In this document: positions 1 through 5,244 of the stretch, piece after piece
Position numbering within the stretch: position 1 is the first letter of the stretch
How the letters are laid out: every line of letters begins with the position of its first letter
Origin: JAWOLE01 sp035263845
Lineage (GTDB): Bacteria > Acidobacteriota > Thermoanaerobaculia > UBA5066 > Gp7-AA6
Direction: 5' to 3'
DNA: 5,244 nucleotides
NCBI GenBank assembly: GCA_035263845.1
Contig: DATFQY010000066.1
Location: forward strand, 1 to 5,244
Notes under the pieces: generated by a model
Told to the model about the DNA's origin: nothing
The model's database searches: none
The model's input: only the letters and a program-made list of their open reading frames with translations
Translations under genes and position numbers: made by a program

Positions 1-569
1 AGCGTCCGCCCGAGACGTCCGGGGCGCTGGCGACTCCGCCGCTCTCCGACATCGCGGGGATCTCGCGGGAGCTCGTGGACTCGATGAGCGACATCGTCTG
101 GGCAATCAACCCCGAGCACGACCGGATGGGCAACCTCGTCCACCGGATGCGCCGCTTCGCGACCGACGTCCTGGGCGGCCAGGGAATCGAGATGAGGTTC
201 GTCTCCTCGGTCGCCGACGAGGACATCAAGATCGGCGCCGACGTGCGGCGGCAGATCTACCTGATCTTCAAGGAGTCCATCCACAACATCGTGCGCCACT
301 CCCGCGCCCGCAACGTGGAAGTCTCGCTCGACGGCGCGGGCGGCGGTGTGACGCTTCGCGTCGCCGACGACGGCAGGGGATTCGACTGCGCGGCGGAGCA
401 CGAGGGACACGGGCTTCGCAGCATCCGGCGGCGCGCGGCGGCAATGGGCGGCTCCGTCGAGGTCGTGTCGTCGGCCGGGCGCGGGACGACGGTGACGGCG
501 ACCGCGAGGCTCGAGCGCACAAGGCCACTGTCAATGTTGAGGGTCACCCGCAATGGCCTCTTCCGGTAG
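1..569 (+). CDS. Sensor histidine kinase, C-terminal part (5' end outside window)
   Basis: This is the C-terminal 188 residues of a two-component sensor kinase, open from the window edge (first full codon at position 3). Numbering from there, residues 21-37 read SRELVDSMSDIVWAINP, a signature of kinases with a HisKA_3-type dimerisation domain. The phosphorylated histidine of such proteins lies upstream, so it is not visible here. A complete HATPase_c domain follows: N-box with E91, N95 and H99 (KESIHNIVRHS), G1 box VADDGRGFD near 120-128, G2 box GHGL at 135-138, and a closing GRGTTVTATARL strand. The last 19 or so residues are a non-conserved tail. Together with the overlapping regulator gene this is a classical two-component pair. 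Many kinases with this signature carry beta-propeller/Y_Y_Y sensor regions, but the sensor part is not in the window and its ligand cannot be inferred. An internal GTG at 75 is not a credible start because it falls inside the conserved region. Confidence 0.93.
   Translation, partial: RPPETSGALATPPLSDIAGISRELVDSMSDIVWAINPEHDRMGNLVHRMRRFATDVLGGQGIEMRFVSSVADEDIKIGADVRRQIYLIFKESIHNIVRHSRARNVEVSLDGAGGGVTLRVADDGRGFDCAAEHEGHGLRSIRRRAAAMGGSVEVVSSAGRGTTVTATARLERTRPLSMLRVTRNGLFR
527..553 (+). promoter_or_regulatory. Imperfect palindrome and copy 1 of a repeated motif (possible operator)
   Basis: Positions 537-553 read TTGAGGGTCACCCGCAA, an inverted repeat centred on C545 in which 7 of 8 base pairs match. 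The stretch 527-545 recurs at 1290-1308 with 17 of 19 positions identical. It sits in the final codons of the kinase gene and at the regulator's start codon, and it also contains the regulator's GAGGG ribosome site. Its role as a protein-binding site is inference; part of the similarity could simply be shared ribosome-site-like sequence. Confidence 0.3.
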
Positions 570-1254
570 GTTGAGCCGCCTGGGAACGAAGGAACCGACA
601 CCGCCGCCGGCGGCGCCCGCCGTGATCCGCGTCGCGATCATCGAAGACGACCGGCGGATCCGCGAGGGCCTGGCCGCGCTGATCGACGGCAGCGACGGGT
701 TTCGCTGCACGGGCTCGTTTCGCTCGATGGAGGAAGCGCTGGCGCGGCCGTGGAGCCCGGTGCCGGAGGTCGCGTTGGTGGACATCGGGCTGCCGGGGAT
801 GTCCGGGATCAAGGGGCTGCCGCTCCTTCGCGAGAAGTACCCGCGCGTGGCGCCGCTGATGCTGACGGTCTACGAGGACGACGAGCGGATCTTCCAGGCC
901 CTGTGCGCCGGCGCGTGCGGCTACCTGCTCAAGAAGACGCCGCCGGCAAGGCTTCTCGACTCCCTTCGGGAGGCGCTCCACGGGGCGCCGATGTCGCCGG
1001 AAGTCGCGAAGAGGGTCCTGAAGCTCTTCCGCGAAGTCCGCCCGGCGGAGCCGGACGAGTACGACCTGACGGCGCATGAGCTGAAGCTCCTGAAGCTCCT
1101 GGTCGAGGGCCACAACTACCAGAGCGCGGCCACGGAGCTGGGGGTCGCCTTCTCGACCATCAACTTCCACATGCAGAACATCTACGGGAAGCTCCAGGTC
1201 CACTCCAAGTCCGAGGCCGTCGCCAAGGCTCTCCGCCAGCGCCTCGTCCGGTAG
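553..1254 (+). CDS. NarL/FixJ-type response regulator (REC + LuxR-type HTH)
   Basis: A 233-residue DNA-binding response regulator, presumably phosphorylated by the kinase just upstream. The receiver domain spans about residues 24-145: acidic pocket IIEDD with D32/D33, phosphoacceptor D77 in ALVDIGLPGMSG, switch residue T105 and conserved lysine K127 in GYLLKKT. The LuxR/GerE helix-turn-helix spans about 170-233 (LTAHELKLLKLLVEG, then STINFHMQNIYGKLQVHSKSEAV), with the recognition helix near 200-214. The start at ATG 553 is preferred because GAGGG at 539-543 lies 9 nt upstream. It overlaps the kinase gene by 17 nt, suggesting translational coupling. This start adds a 23-residue Pro/Ala-rich leader before the receiver domain. 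GTG at 622 would begin exactly at VIRVAIIEDD but has no visible ribosome site, so the true start is not certain. Targets are unknown; the adjacent sulfatase is an obvious candidate. Confidence 0.94.
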   Translation: MASSGRLSRLGTKEPTPPPAAPAVIRVAIIEDDRRIREGLAALIDGSDGFRCTGSFRSMEEALARPWSPVPEVALVDIGLPGMSGIKGLPLLREKYPRVAPLMLTVYEDDERIFQALCAGACGYLLKKTPPARLLDSLREALHGAPMSPEVAKRVLKLFREVRPAEPDEYDLTAHELKLLKLLVEGHNYQSAATELGVAFSTINFHMQNIYGKLQVHSKSEAVAKALRQRLVR

Positions 1255-1279
1255 GGGCGGGCCTTGCGCCGGCCCGTCC
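1255..1279 (+). terminator. GC-rich hairpin after the regulator stop, terminator-like
   Basis: Immediately after the TAG of the response regulator, GGGCGGGCC (1255-1263) can pair with GGCCCGTCC (1271-1279) over 9 bp, including one G-U pair, around a 7-nt loop. There is no run of T after it, so it is not a canonical intrinsic terminator. It may still end or attenuate transcription of the kinase-regulator operon, or protect its 3' end. Confidence 0.45.
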
Positions 1280-1289
1280 TGCCCACGCG

Positions 1290-1313
1290 ACTGGCAGTGT
1301 TGAGGGTCCCAAC
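1290..1313 (+). promoter_or_regulatory. Copy 2 of the TGTTGAGGGTC motif, upstream of the sulfatase gene
   Basis: This non-coding stretch repeats 527-545 with 17 of 19 identities, including 11 consecutive bases TGTTGAGGGTC. Here the flanks form a different weak dyad: GTTG at 1299-1302 faces CAAC at 1310-1313. It ends 50 nt upstream of the sulfatase start codon, a suitable place for an activator site. No convincing -35/-10 pair was found in this gap. Binding by the neighbouring response regulator is a hypothesis only. Confidence 0.3.
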
Positions 1314-1363
1314 CTGTAACCCCGCTGCCTAACATCCGCGTCCGATCCAGTGGAGGGCGCGTT

Positions 1364-3838
1364 ATGGTCAGGAAGGCAACACTCGCCAATCGCTATCTTC
1401 GGGTCCTTCTGGTTGGTGTTTTGACACTCGGGCTCTTCGGAGGAAAAGCCGCGGACCGCGGCGCCGGTCGCGCGGCCGCGTCGGTGCCGGGCACGGCGGC
1501 GGACACCGCGCCCAACATCGTCATGATCCTGACCGACGACCAGGACGTGGAGCTGGGCTCCGTCGACTACATGCCCAACGTCAAGAAGCTCCTCGAGGCG
1601 CAGGGAGTCTCCTTCACCAACATGCTCGTGCCGCTCTCGCTCTGCTGCCCTTCTCGCACGACGATCCTGCGGGGCCAGTACCCGCACAACACCGGTGTCT
1701 TGACCAACAACCTGCCCGACGGCGGGTTCGAGAAAGCGTTCGCCAAGGGGCTCGAGTCGACCACGATGGCGACGCTCCTGCACGATGCCGGCTACCGGAC
1801 CGTCCTCCTCGGCAAGTACCTGAACGGCTACCCGGACACCGCGCCCGCGTTCTACATCCCGCCGGGGTGGGACGAGTGGTACAGCCCGTATGCCGGCAAC
1901 CCCTATTCCGAATACAACTACACGCTGAACGAGAACGGAACGCTGAAGACCTACGGCGCCACGGCGGCCGACTACCTGACCGACGTCATCCACGCCAAGG
2001 CCGTGGACTTCATCAAGCGGGTGCCGTCGAGCCAGCCGCTCTTCGTCTACTTCGCGACGTACGCTCCGCACTCCCCTTACACGCCGGCGCCGCGCCACGC
2101 GACGCTCTTCCCCAACATCAAGGCGCCCCGGCCCCCGTCGTTCAACGAGGCGGACACGACCGACAAGCCGGACTACATCAAGACTCGGCCGCTCCTGACG
2201 CAGACGCAGATCGACAACATCGACGAGGCGTACCGCAACCGGCTGCGCGCGCTCCAGGCCGTGGACGAGGCGATCGGCGATCTCATCGCGACGCTCTCCG
2301 CGACGGGCCGGCTGTCCAACACGTACATCGTCTTCACGGCCGACAACGGGTACCACATGGGCGAGCACCGGCTGCTGCCCGGCAAGTACACGCCCTACGA
2401 GACCGATCTCCACGTTCCCCTCGTCATCCGCGGCCCGGGAGTCGTCCCGGGCGCGATCCGGACGCAGTTCGTGGCGAACCTCGACCTCGCGCCGAGCTTC
2501 GCCGATTTCGCCGGCGCCGCGCCCTATCCCTTCTTCGACGGCCGGTCGGTCAAGCCGCTGCTCGGCGCGACGCCTCCTTCCGCGTGGAGGAAGGCATTCC
2601 TCCTGGAAGAGTTCAACCAGGGCCAGGAGGTGATCATCGATCCCGACGAGAAGACCAATCCGGCGTCGAAGACGAACATCCGAGAGCCGCTCGATCCCCA
2701 GGAGATCGCGGAGCCGGTGATCCCGCCGATCCCGACGTATTACGGTTTCCAGACGCCCGACTACAAGTACGTCGAGTACCTCACCCTGACGGGCGACATC
2801 AAGGAGAAGGAGCTCTACGTCTCCTGGGACCCCTACGAGCGTCAGAACATCGCGCCGCGGGTCAACCAGAATTTCTCCGACGCGCTGGAGGCGTACGTGC
2901 TGGCGCTCTCCACCTGCAAGACCGACACATGCCGGACTCTCGAGGGGTCGCCGCCGCCGCCGCTCCCGCAGGGGTTCTTCCCGCTGAACACCAACCTCGT
3001 GCTCGACGGACAGCCGGGTGACCGGCGGTTTACCGCTCAGATCTCTTTCAACACGTCGCAGGGCGGAGGCCTCGTCGGAAACGGGCACGCGGTGCAGCTT
3101 TCCGCCGTCGGCGTCGAGCGAGCTGGCGCGTTCTGGTTTTTCTCCGCCGACAACCCCGAGATGCTGATCAAGGTCGTGGACGGCTGCGCCGCCAATGGCC
3201 AGAAGTGGCTGTTCGCCTCCGCCGGCACCAACGTCGGCTTCACCCTGACGGTGACCGACGCCGTGACCGGGGTCCAGAAGACATACAACAACCCGGACCT
3301 GAAAGCAGCCGTGCCGATCCAGGACACCGCGTTCGAACCCTGCCCGGCAACGCCCGGTTCTCCCGCGCTGGCTCCGCTTGTCCAGGCCAGCTACACGGCG
3401 TCCGACGCGCCGCGCAAGCCCTGGGCCGTGACGGAGGCGTCCGTCGCCGCGGCGCCGTGCGTTGTCGGGCCGACGACGCTGTGCATCGACGGCGCGACCG
3501 CCGGCGACAAGCGCTTCAAGGTCGAGGTGGCCTACCAGACGAGCCAGGGCGGAGGACTTTCCGGCAAGGGCCAGTCGATCCCGCTGGCGTCGATCGGGAT
3601 CACGCACGGCGGCGCCTTCTGGTTCTTCTCGGCGGACAACCCCGAGATGCTGGTGAAGGTCGTGGACGGGTGCGCCGCCAACGGGAACAAGTGGTTCTTC
3701 GGTTCGGCGGGAACCAACGTCGGGATGACGGTGACGCTGACCGACACGACGACGGGCGCCCAGAAGATCTACACGAACCCGGATCTGAACCCGGCCGCGC
3801 CGATCCAGGACACGGCCGCCTTCGCGACCTGCCCATGA
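1364..3838 (+). CDS. Secreted sulfatase, N-acetylglucosamine-6-sulfatase-like, with two C-terminal tandem domains
   Basis: An exported type I sulfatase of 824 residues, expected to hydrolyse sulfate esters, probably on a glycan. The start ATG has GGAGGG at 1352-1357, 6 nt upstream. Residues 1-30 form a signal peptide: basic start, hydrophobic core about 12-26, then an Ala-rich stretch. The catalytic domain spans about 50-525. Metal-binding D58/D59 lie in LTDDQ, and C94 in CCPSR (94-98) is the cysteine converted to formylglycine. K151 is in GKYLNGY, H236 in APHSPY, D327/N328 in FTADNGYH, and K341 follows in LPGKY. The context of CCPSR, GQYPHNTGV and GKYLNGY closely resembles human GNS, but substrate cannot be read from this. 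From about 546 to the end, two copies of a roughly 110-residue domain extend the protein well beyond a usual sulfatase of 450-550 residues. No formylglycine-generating enzyme is encoded in the window, so maturation must be supplied from elsewhere. It probably forms an operon with the beta-helix gene downstream. Confidence 0.93.
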   Translation: MVRKATLANRYLRVLLVGVLTLGLFGGKAADRGAGRAAASVPGTAADTAPNIVMILTDDQDVELGSVDYMPNVKKLLEAQGVSFTNMLVPLSLCCPSRTTILRGQYPHNTGVLTNNLPDGGFEKAFAKGLESTTMATLLHDAGYRTVLLGKYLNGYPDTAPAFYIPPGWDEWYSPYAGNPYSEYNYTLNENGTLKTYGATAADYLTDVIHAKAVDFIKRVPSSQPLFVYFATYAPHSPYTPAPRHATLFPNIKAPRPPSFNEADTTDKPDYIKTRPLLTQTQIDNIDEAYRNRLRALQAVDEAIGDLIATLSATGRLSNTYIVFTADNGYHMGEHRLLPGKYTPYETDLHVPLVIRGPGVVPGAIRTQFVANLDLAPSFADFAGAAPYPFFDGRSVKPLLGATPPSAWRKAFLLEEFNQGQEVIIDPDEKTNPASKTNIREPLDPQEIAEPVIPPIPTYYGFQTPDYKYVEYLTLTGDIKEKELYVSWDPYERQNIAPRVNQNFSDALEAYVLALSTCKTDTCRTLEGSPPPPLPQGFFPLNTNLVLDGQPGDRRFTAQISFNTSQGGGLVGNGHAVQLSAVGVERAGAFWFFSADNPEMLIKVVDGCAANGQKWLFASAGTNVGFTLTVTDAVTGVQKTYNNPDLKAAVPIQDTAFEPCPATPGSPALAPLVQASYTASDAPRKPWAVTEASVAAAPCVVGPTTLCIDGATAGDKRFKVEVAYQTSQGGGLSGKGQSIPLASIGITHGGAFWFFSADNPEMLVKVVDGCAANGNKWFFGSAGTNVGMTVTLTDTTTGAQKIYTNPDLNPAAPIQDTAAFATCP
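2999..3346 (+). repeat. Sulfatase tail domain, copy 1 (residues 546-661)
   Basis: First of two tandem copies of a beta-rich extracellular domain. Landmarks are TSQGGGL, GAFWFFSADNPEML, KVVDGCAANG, SAGTNVG and the closing PIQDTA. By eye alignment, residues 552-661 match 714-824 at about 65% identity with two one-residue gaps. It has C608 and C660 but lacks the cysteine present at the start of copy 2 (V546 in its place). I recall similar segments with GYFWFF and KVLDG motifs at the ends of unrelated secreted proteins from environmental bacteria. Its function is unknown to me; adhesion or carbohydrate binding is a guess. Confidence 0.85.
3482..3835 (+). repeat. Sulfatase tail domain, copy 2 (residues 707-824)
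   Basis: Second copy of the tail domain, ending at the protein's last residue. A roughly 45-residue linker rich in Ala, Pro and Val separates it from copy 1. It shares 14 consecutive residues with copy 1 (GAFWFFSADNPEML) and the same DGCAANG and NPDL motifs. It carries C707, C770 and C823, plus C699 just before it, so its disulfide pattern may differ from copy 1. The corresponding DNA is also clearly similar in the core, consistent with internal duplication. Confidence 0.85.
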
Positions 3839-3852
3839 GGGAGAGAGAGACG

Positions 3853-4686
3853 ATGAGACAACTTGCCGGCTTCCTGCTTCTCGGGCTCGCGAGGGCCGTG
3901 TTCGCCGCGGACTCGGATTCCTGCACGCCGATCAACGCCGTTCCGTTCACGATCTCGCAGCCCGGCGCCTACTGCTTGAACAAGGACATCGCGACGAGCA
4001 TGAACTCCCAAGCCGCGATCTTGATCGAGGCCAGCGACGTGACTCTGGACCTGCACGGCTTTCGTCTCGGAGACGAAGCCGCGGGCGTCGGGACACAGGC
4101 GGTGGGGGTCTTCGCTGGGGATCGTCAAAACATCACGGTCCGCAACGGAACGATCAAGGGATTCGCCATCGGGATCGGCCTCGAGAAGGTCACCTCAACG
4201 GGAGTTTCGCGCGGCCACCTGATCGAGAAAGTCCGCCTCGAGGCGAACACGTGGATCTCGGTCGTGGTGTTCGGTTCGGCCAGCGTCATCCGGAGCAACC
4301 AGATCATCAAGACGGGCGGAAGCACGGCCTTCGGAAACATCTCCGTCGCGGGAATCGCGGTCGTGGGCGCGTCAAATCGCGTGATCGACAACGACGTCTT
4401 CGAGACGGTCCCCATGGGAACCTTCTCGAGCTTCGCGATCAATCTCGTTGGATCGGACAACGTCGTCGAGAGCAACCGCATCGGAAACTCCGCTCTGCTA
4501 CCGACGCCGTCGATGGCCATCGCGTTCGATTGCTGTTACACCGGTGGCCTGGTCATCAACAACCGGATCACGACGATGACCAACGGGATCCTTTACGGCC
4601 CGAGCACCGGGAAGTACCGGGACAACGTGACGAGCGGAGTGACGTATCCCTACGGCGGGGGAACCGACCTGGGGAATAACAACTAG
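3853..4686 (+). CDS. Secreted right-handed parallel beta-helix protein
   Basis: A 277-residue exported protein predicted to fold as a right-handed parallel beta-helix of the pectate-lyase/NosD type. The ATG at 3853 is chosen because the purine-rich AGGGAGAG at 3838-3845 sits at a suitable distance and the protein then opens with a compact signal peptide (MRQLAGFLLLGLARAVFA, cleavage likely after A18). An in-frame ATG at 3835 overlaps the sulfatase stop as ATGA and would add only six residues. The mature part begins with a Cys pair region (C24, C41), then ILIEASDVTLDLHGF, followed by helix rungs: VRNGTIKGFAIGIGL (96-110), VIRSNQIIKTGG, NRVIDNDVFE, NVVESNRIGN, LVINNRITTMTNGI, and a terminal YRDNVTSG capping segment. 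Carbohydrate lyase or hydrolase activity is possible for this fold, but no catalytic residues can be assigned, so a binding role is equally possible. The 14-nt gap after the sulfatase gene suggests one transcript. Confidence 0.88.
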   Translation: MRQLAGFLLLGLARAVFAADSDSCTPINAVPFTISQPGAYCLNKDIATSMNSQAAILIEASDVTLDLHGFRLGDEAAGVGTQAVGVFAGDRQNITVRNGTIKGFAIGIGLEKVTSTGVSRGHLIEKVRLEANTWISVVVFGSASVIRSNQIIKTGGSTAFGNISVAGIAVVGASNRVIDNDVFETVPMGTFSSFAINLVGSDNVVESNRIGNSALLPTPSMAIAFDCCYTGGLVINNRITTMTNGILYGPSTGKYRDNVTSGVTYPYGGGTDLGNNN

Positions 4687-4687
4687 G

Positions 4688-5086
4688 TCAGCTTGCGCGC
4701 GCGGGGAGAAGCTCCGTGGTCGTGGCGCGGCGGCGCGCGGTCGCGAAGCCGCGGACCCACTTCTGCGAACCCTTCGTGGGGTACCTCTCGGCGTAGGCGT
4801 CGTCCACCGCGTCGAAGATTCCCTCGCCCCGGGATTGTCGGGCGCGCACCGGGATTTCGCGGCCGGCGAGCGTCATCGTTCCGCGGCCGTCGCGGAGGAG
4901 GGCGCGGTGCCACCCGCCGGGCTTGTCGTTCCAGGGCCGGATGAAGAGGCGGTTGTCCACGACGACGAACCAGATGGAGGTGAAGCGGTGGTCCGGCCCG
5001 GCGCGGATGCCGAGCGAGCGCGATTCTTCGAGAATGGATCGGATCAGAGCCGGAAAGGCCGGGCGGCGGCGGGTCCTTGTCGGCAT
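4688..5086 (-). CDS. DUF2255-like small protein
   Basis: A 132-residue cytoplasmic-looking protein with no signal peptide or membrane segment. After a basic start (MPTRTRRRP), the region about 33-128 matches my memory of the DUF2255 family: RFTSIWFVVVDNRLFIRPWNDKPGGWHR split over about 34-61, then GREIPVRA (75-82), FDAVDDAYAERY (91-102) and VRGFATARRRATTTELLP at the end. DUF2255 proteins are around 120 residues, so this one is full length. The fold resembles small split-barrel proteins of the nitroreductase/PNPOx kind, but no activity is established to my knowledge. The gene runs against its neighbours: its stop is 1 nt from the stop of the beta-helix gene, and its start faces the divergent gene at 5177. 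No good ribosome site precedes the ATG. It looks functionally unrelated to the sulfatase locus. Confidence 0.8.
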   Translation of the reverse strand: MPTRTRRRPAFPALIRSILEESRSLGIRAGPDHRFTSIWFVVVDNRLFIRPWNDKPGGWHRALLRDGRGTMTLAGREIPVRARQSRGEGIFDAVDDAYAERYPTKGSQKWVRGFATARRRATTTELLPARAS

Positions 5087-5097
5087 TTGTTAGCGAG

Positions 5098-5131
5098 AAT
5101 ATACGGATCCGACTGGTGTCCAGGGCGTCAA
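5098..5131 (-). promoter_or_regulatory. Possible promoter of the DUF2255-like gene
   Basis: Read on the - strand, TTGACG (5131-5126) resembles a -35 element and TATATT (5103-5098) a -10 element. They are separated by 22 nt, which is longer than the preferred 17. The -10 box ends only 11 nt before the start codon, so the transcript would have a leader of only a few nucleotides. That would fit the absence of a ribosome site. The spacing makes this tentative. Confidence 0.22.
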
Positions 5132-5152
5132 CGGGTTCCGCAGGGAATCGTC

Positions 5153-5179
5153 TATTGGATTAGCGGGAGGGATCCAATG
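5153..5179 (+). promoter_or_regulatory. Hairpin at the translation start of the last gene
   Basis: ATTGGAT (5154-5160) and ATCCAAT (5172-5178) are perfect 7-bp inverted repeats, and a T-G wobble at 5153/5179 can add an eighth pair. The 11-nt loop (5161-5171) contains the ribosome site GGGAGGG (5165-5171), and all three bases of the AUG lie in the downstream arm. In RNA this would display the Shine-Dalgarno sequence while pairing the start codon. Whether it folds or regulates translation is not known. Confidence 0.4.
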
Positions 5180-5244
5180 CGAACGATCGAACGCGCTGCT
5201 CGAGTGATTCTCCTTGTCGTCGCGGCACTTCTGGTTCCCGGGAG
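5177..5244 (+). CDS. N-terminus of an exported protein (3' end outside window)
   Basis: Only the first 22 codons and two bases are present. The ATG is preceded by a strong ribosome site, GGGAGGG at 5165-5171, 5 nt upstream. The peptide reads MRTIERAARVILLVVAALLVPG: a basic start followed by a hydrophobic run from about residue 10 to 20, typical of a Sec signal peptide or an N-terminal membrane anchor. No cleavage site or mature domain is visible, so the product cannot be named. It is transcribed divergently from the DUF2255-like gene across a 90-nt gap. Confidence 0.7.
   Translation, partial: MRTIERAARVILLVVAALLVPG

Noticed and set aside
1300..1335. TTGAGG and TAACAT as a -35/-10 pair for the sulfatase
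   Set aside because: The spacer would be 24 nt, too long for a standard promoter, and both boxes match consensus only partly.
544..1389. Open frame on the - strand opposite the response regulator
   Set aside because: Antisense to a regulator with all receiver and helix-turn-helix motifs intact; no recognisable protein signature.
1867..3021. Second long + strand frame inside the sulfatase gene
   Set aside because: Out of frame with the sulfatase, Arg/Ala/Pro/Gly/His-rich, with no domain and no ribosome site; a composition artefact.
1160..3607. Very long open frame on the - strand opposite the sulfatase (815 codons)
   Set aside because: It is antisense to a gene with clear catalytic motifs. 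Its translation is Arg/Val/Gly/Asp-rich with no recognisable domain, which is what strong G/C third-position bias produces opposite a real gene.
3205..3852. Upstream in-frame extension of the beta-helix gene
   Set aside because: The extension overlaps the sulfatase tail domain in another frame, is low-complexity Arg/Gly-rich, and would bury the signal peptide that begins at 3853.
4691..4714. AGCTT/AAGCT inverted repeat near the convergent junction as a shared terminator
   Set aside because: The stem is only 5 bp with a long loop and no T-run, and it lies inside the DUF2255-like coding region.
5105..5175. Two GGATCC sites and a short CTGG-TGT-CCAG dyad in the divergent gap
   Set aside because: The hexamer pair is expected by chance and shows no spacing logic. 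The 4-bp arms of the dyad are too short to claim an operator.

Overview
The window is high-GC DNA (roughly two thirds G+C by eye) from a bacterium that I cannot identify with certainty. Three traits are reminiscent of Acidobacteriota or a similar environmental Gram-negative lineage: the histidine kinase signature SMSDIVWAINP, the matching NarL-type regulator, and secreted proteins carrying a small repeated C-terminal domain. That placement rests on remembered family resemblance, not on a search.

Layout on the + strand. Positions 1-569 hold the C-terminal part of a sensor histidine kinase: the end of the dimerisation region and a complete HATPase domain. Positions 553-1254 hold its NarL/FixJ-type response regulator, overlapping the kinase gene by 17 nt. 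A GC-rich hairpin follows directly after that stop, and the 109-nt gap then leads to a large secreted sulfatase (1364-3838). The sulfatase has the formylglycine motif CCPSR and resembles N-acetylglucosamine-6-sulfatase. Behind its catalytic domain are two tandem copies of a roughly 110-residue domain. A secreted right-handed beta-helix protein (3853-4686) follows after 14 nt and is probably co-transcribed. On the - strand, 4688-5086 encodes a small DUF2255-like protein whose gene ends 1 nt from the end of the beta-helix gene. A 90-nt divergent gap separates it from the start of another exported protein (5177 to the window end).

How the parts may work together. The two-component pair lies directly upstream of an exported sulfatase and an exported beta-helix protein, so a plausible reading is a sense-and-degrade locus for a sulfated glycan. 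The direct sequence hint of regulation is a near-repeat centred on TGTTGAGGGTC. It occurs at the kinase/regulator junction, where it is part of an imperfect palindrome, and again upstream of the sulfatase. No tRNA, rRNA, CRISPR array, insertion sequence or phage gene was seen. The items most worth a second look are this repeated motif, the duplicated sulfatase tail domain, and a hairpin that presents the Shine-Dalgarno sequence of the last gene in its loop with the start codon in its stem.
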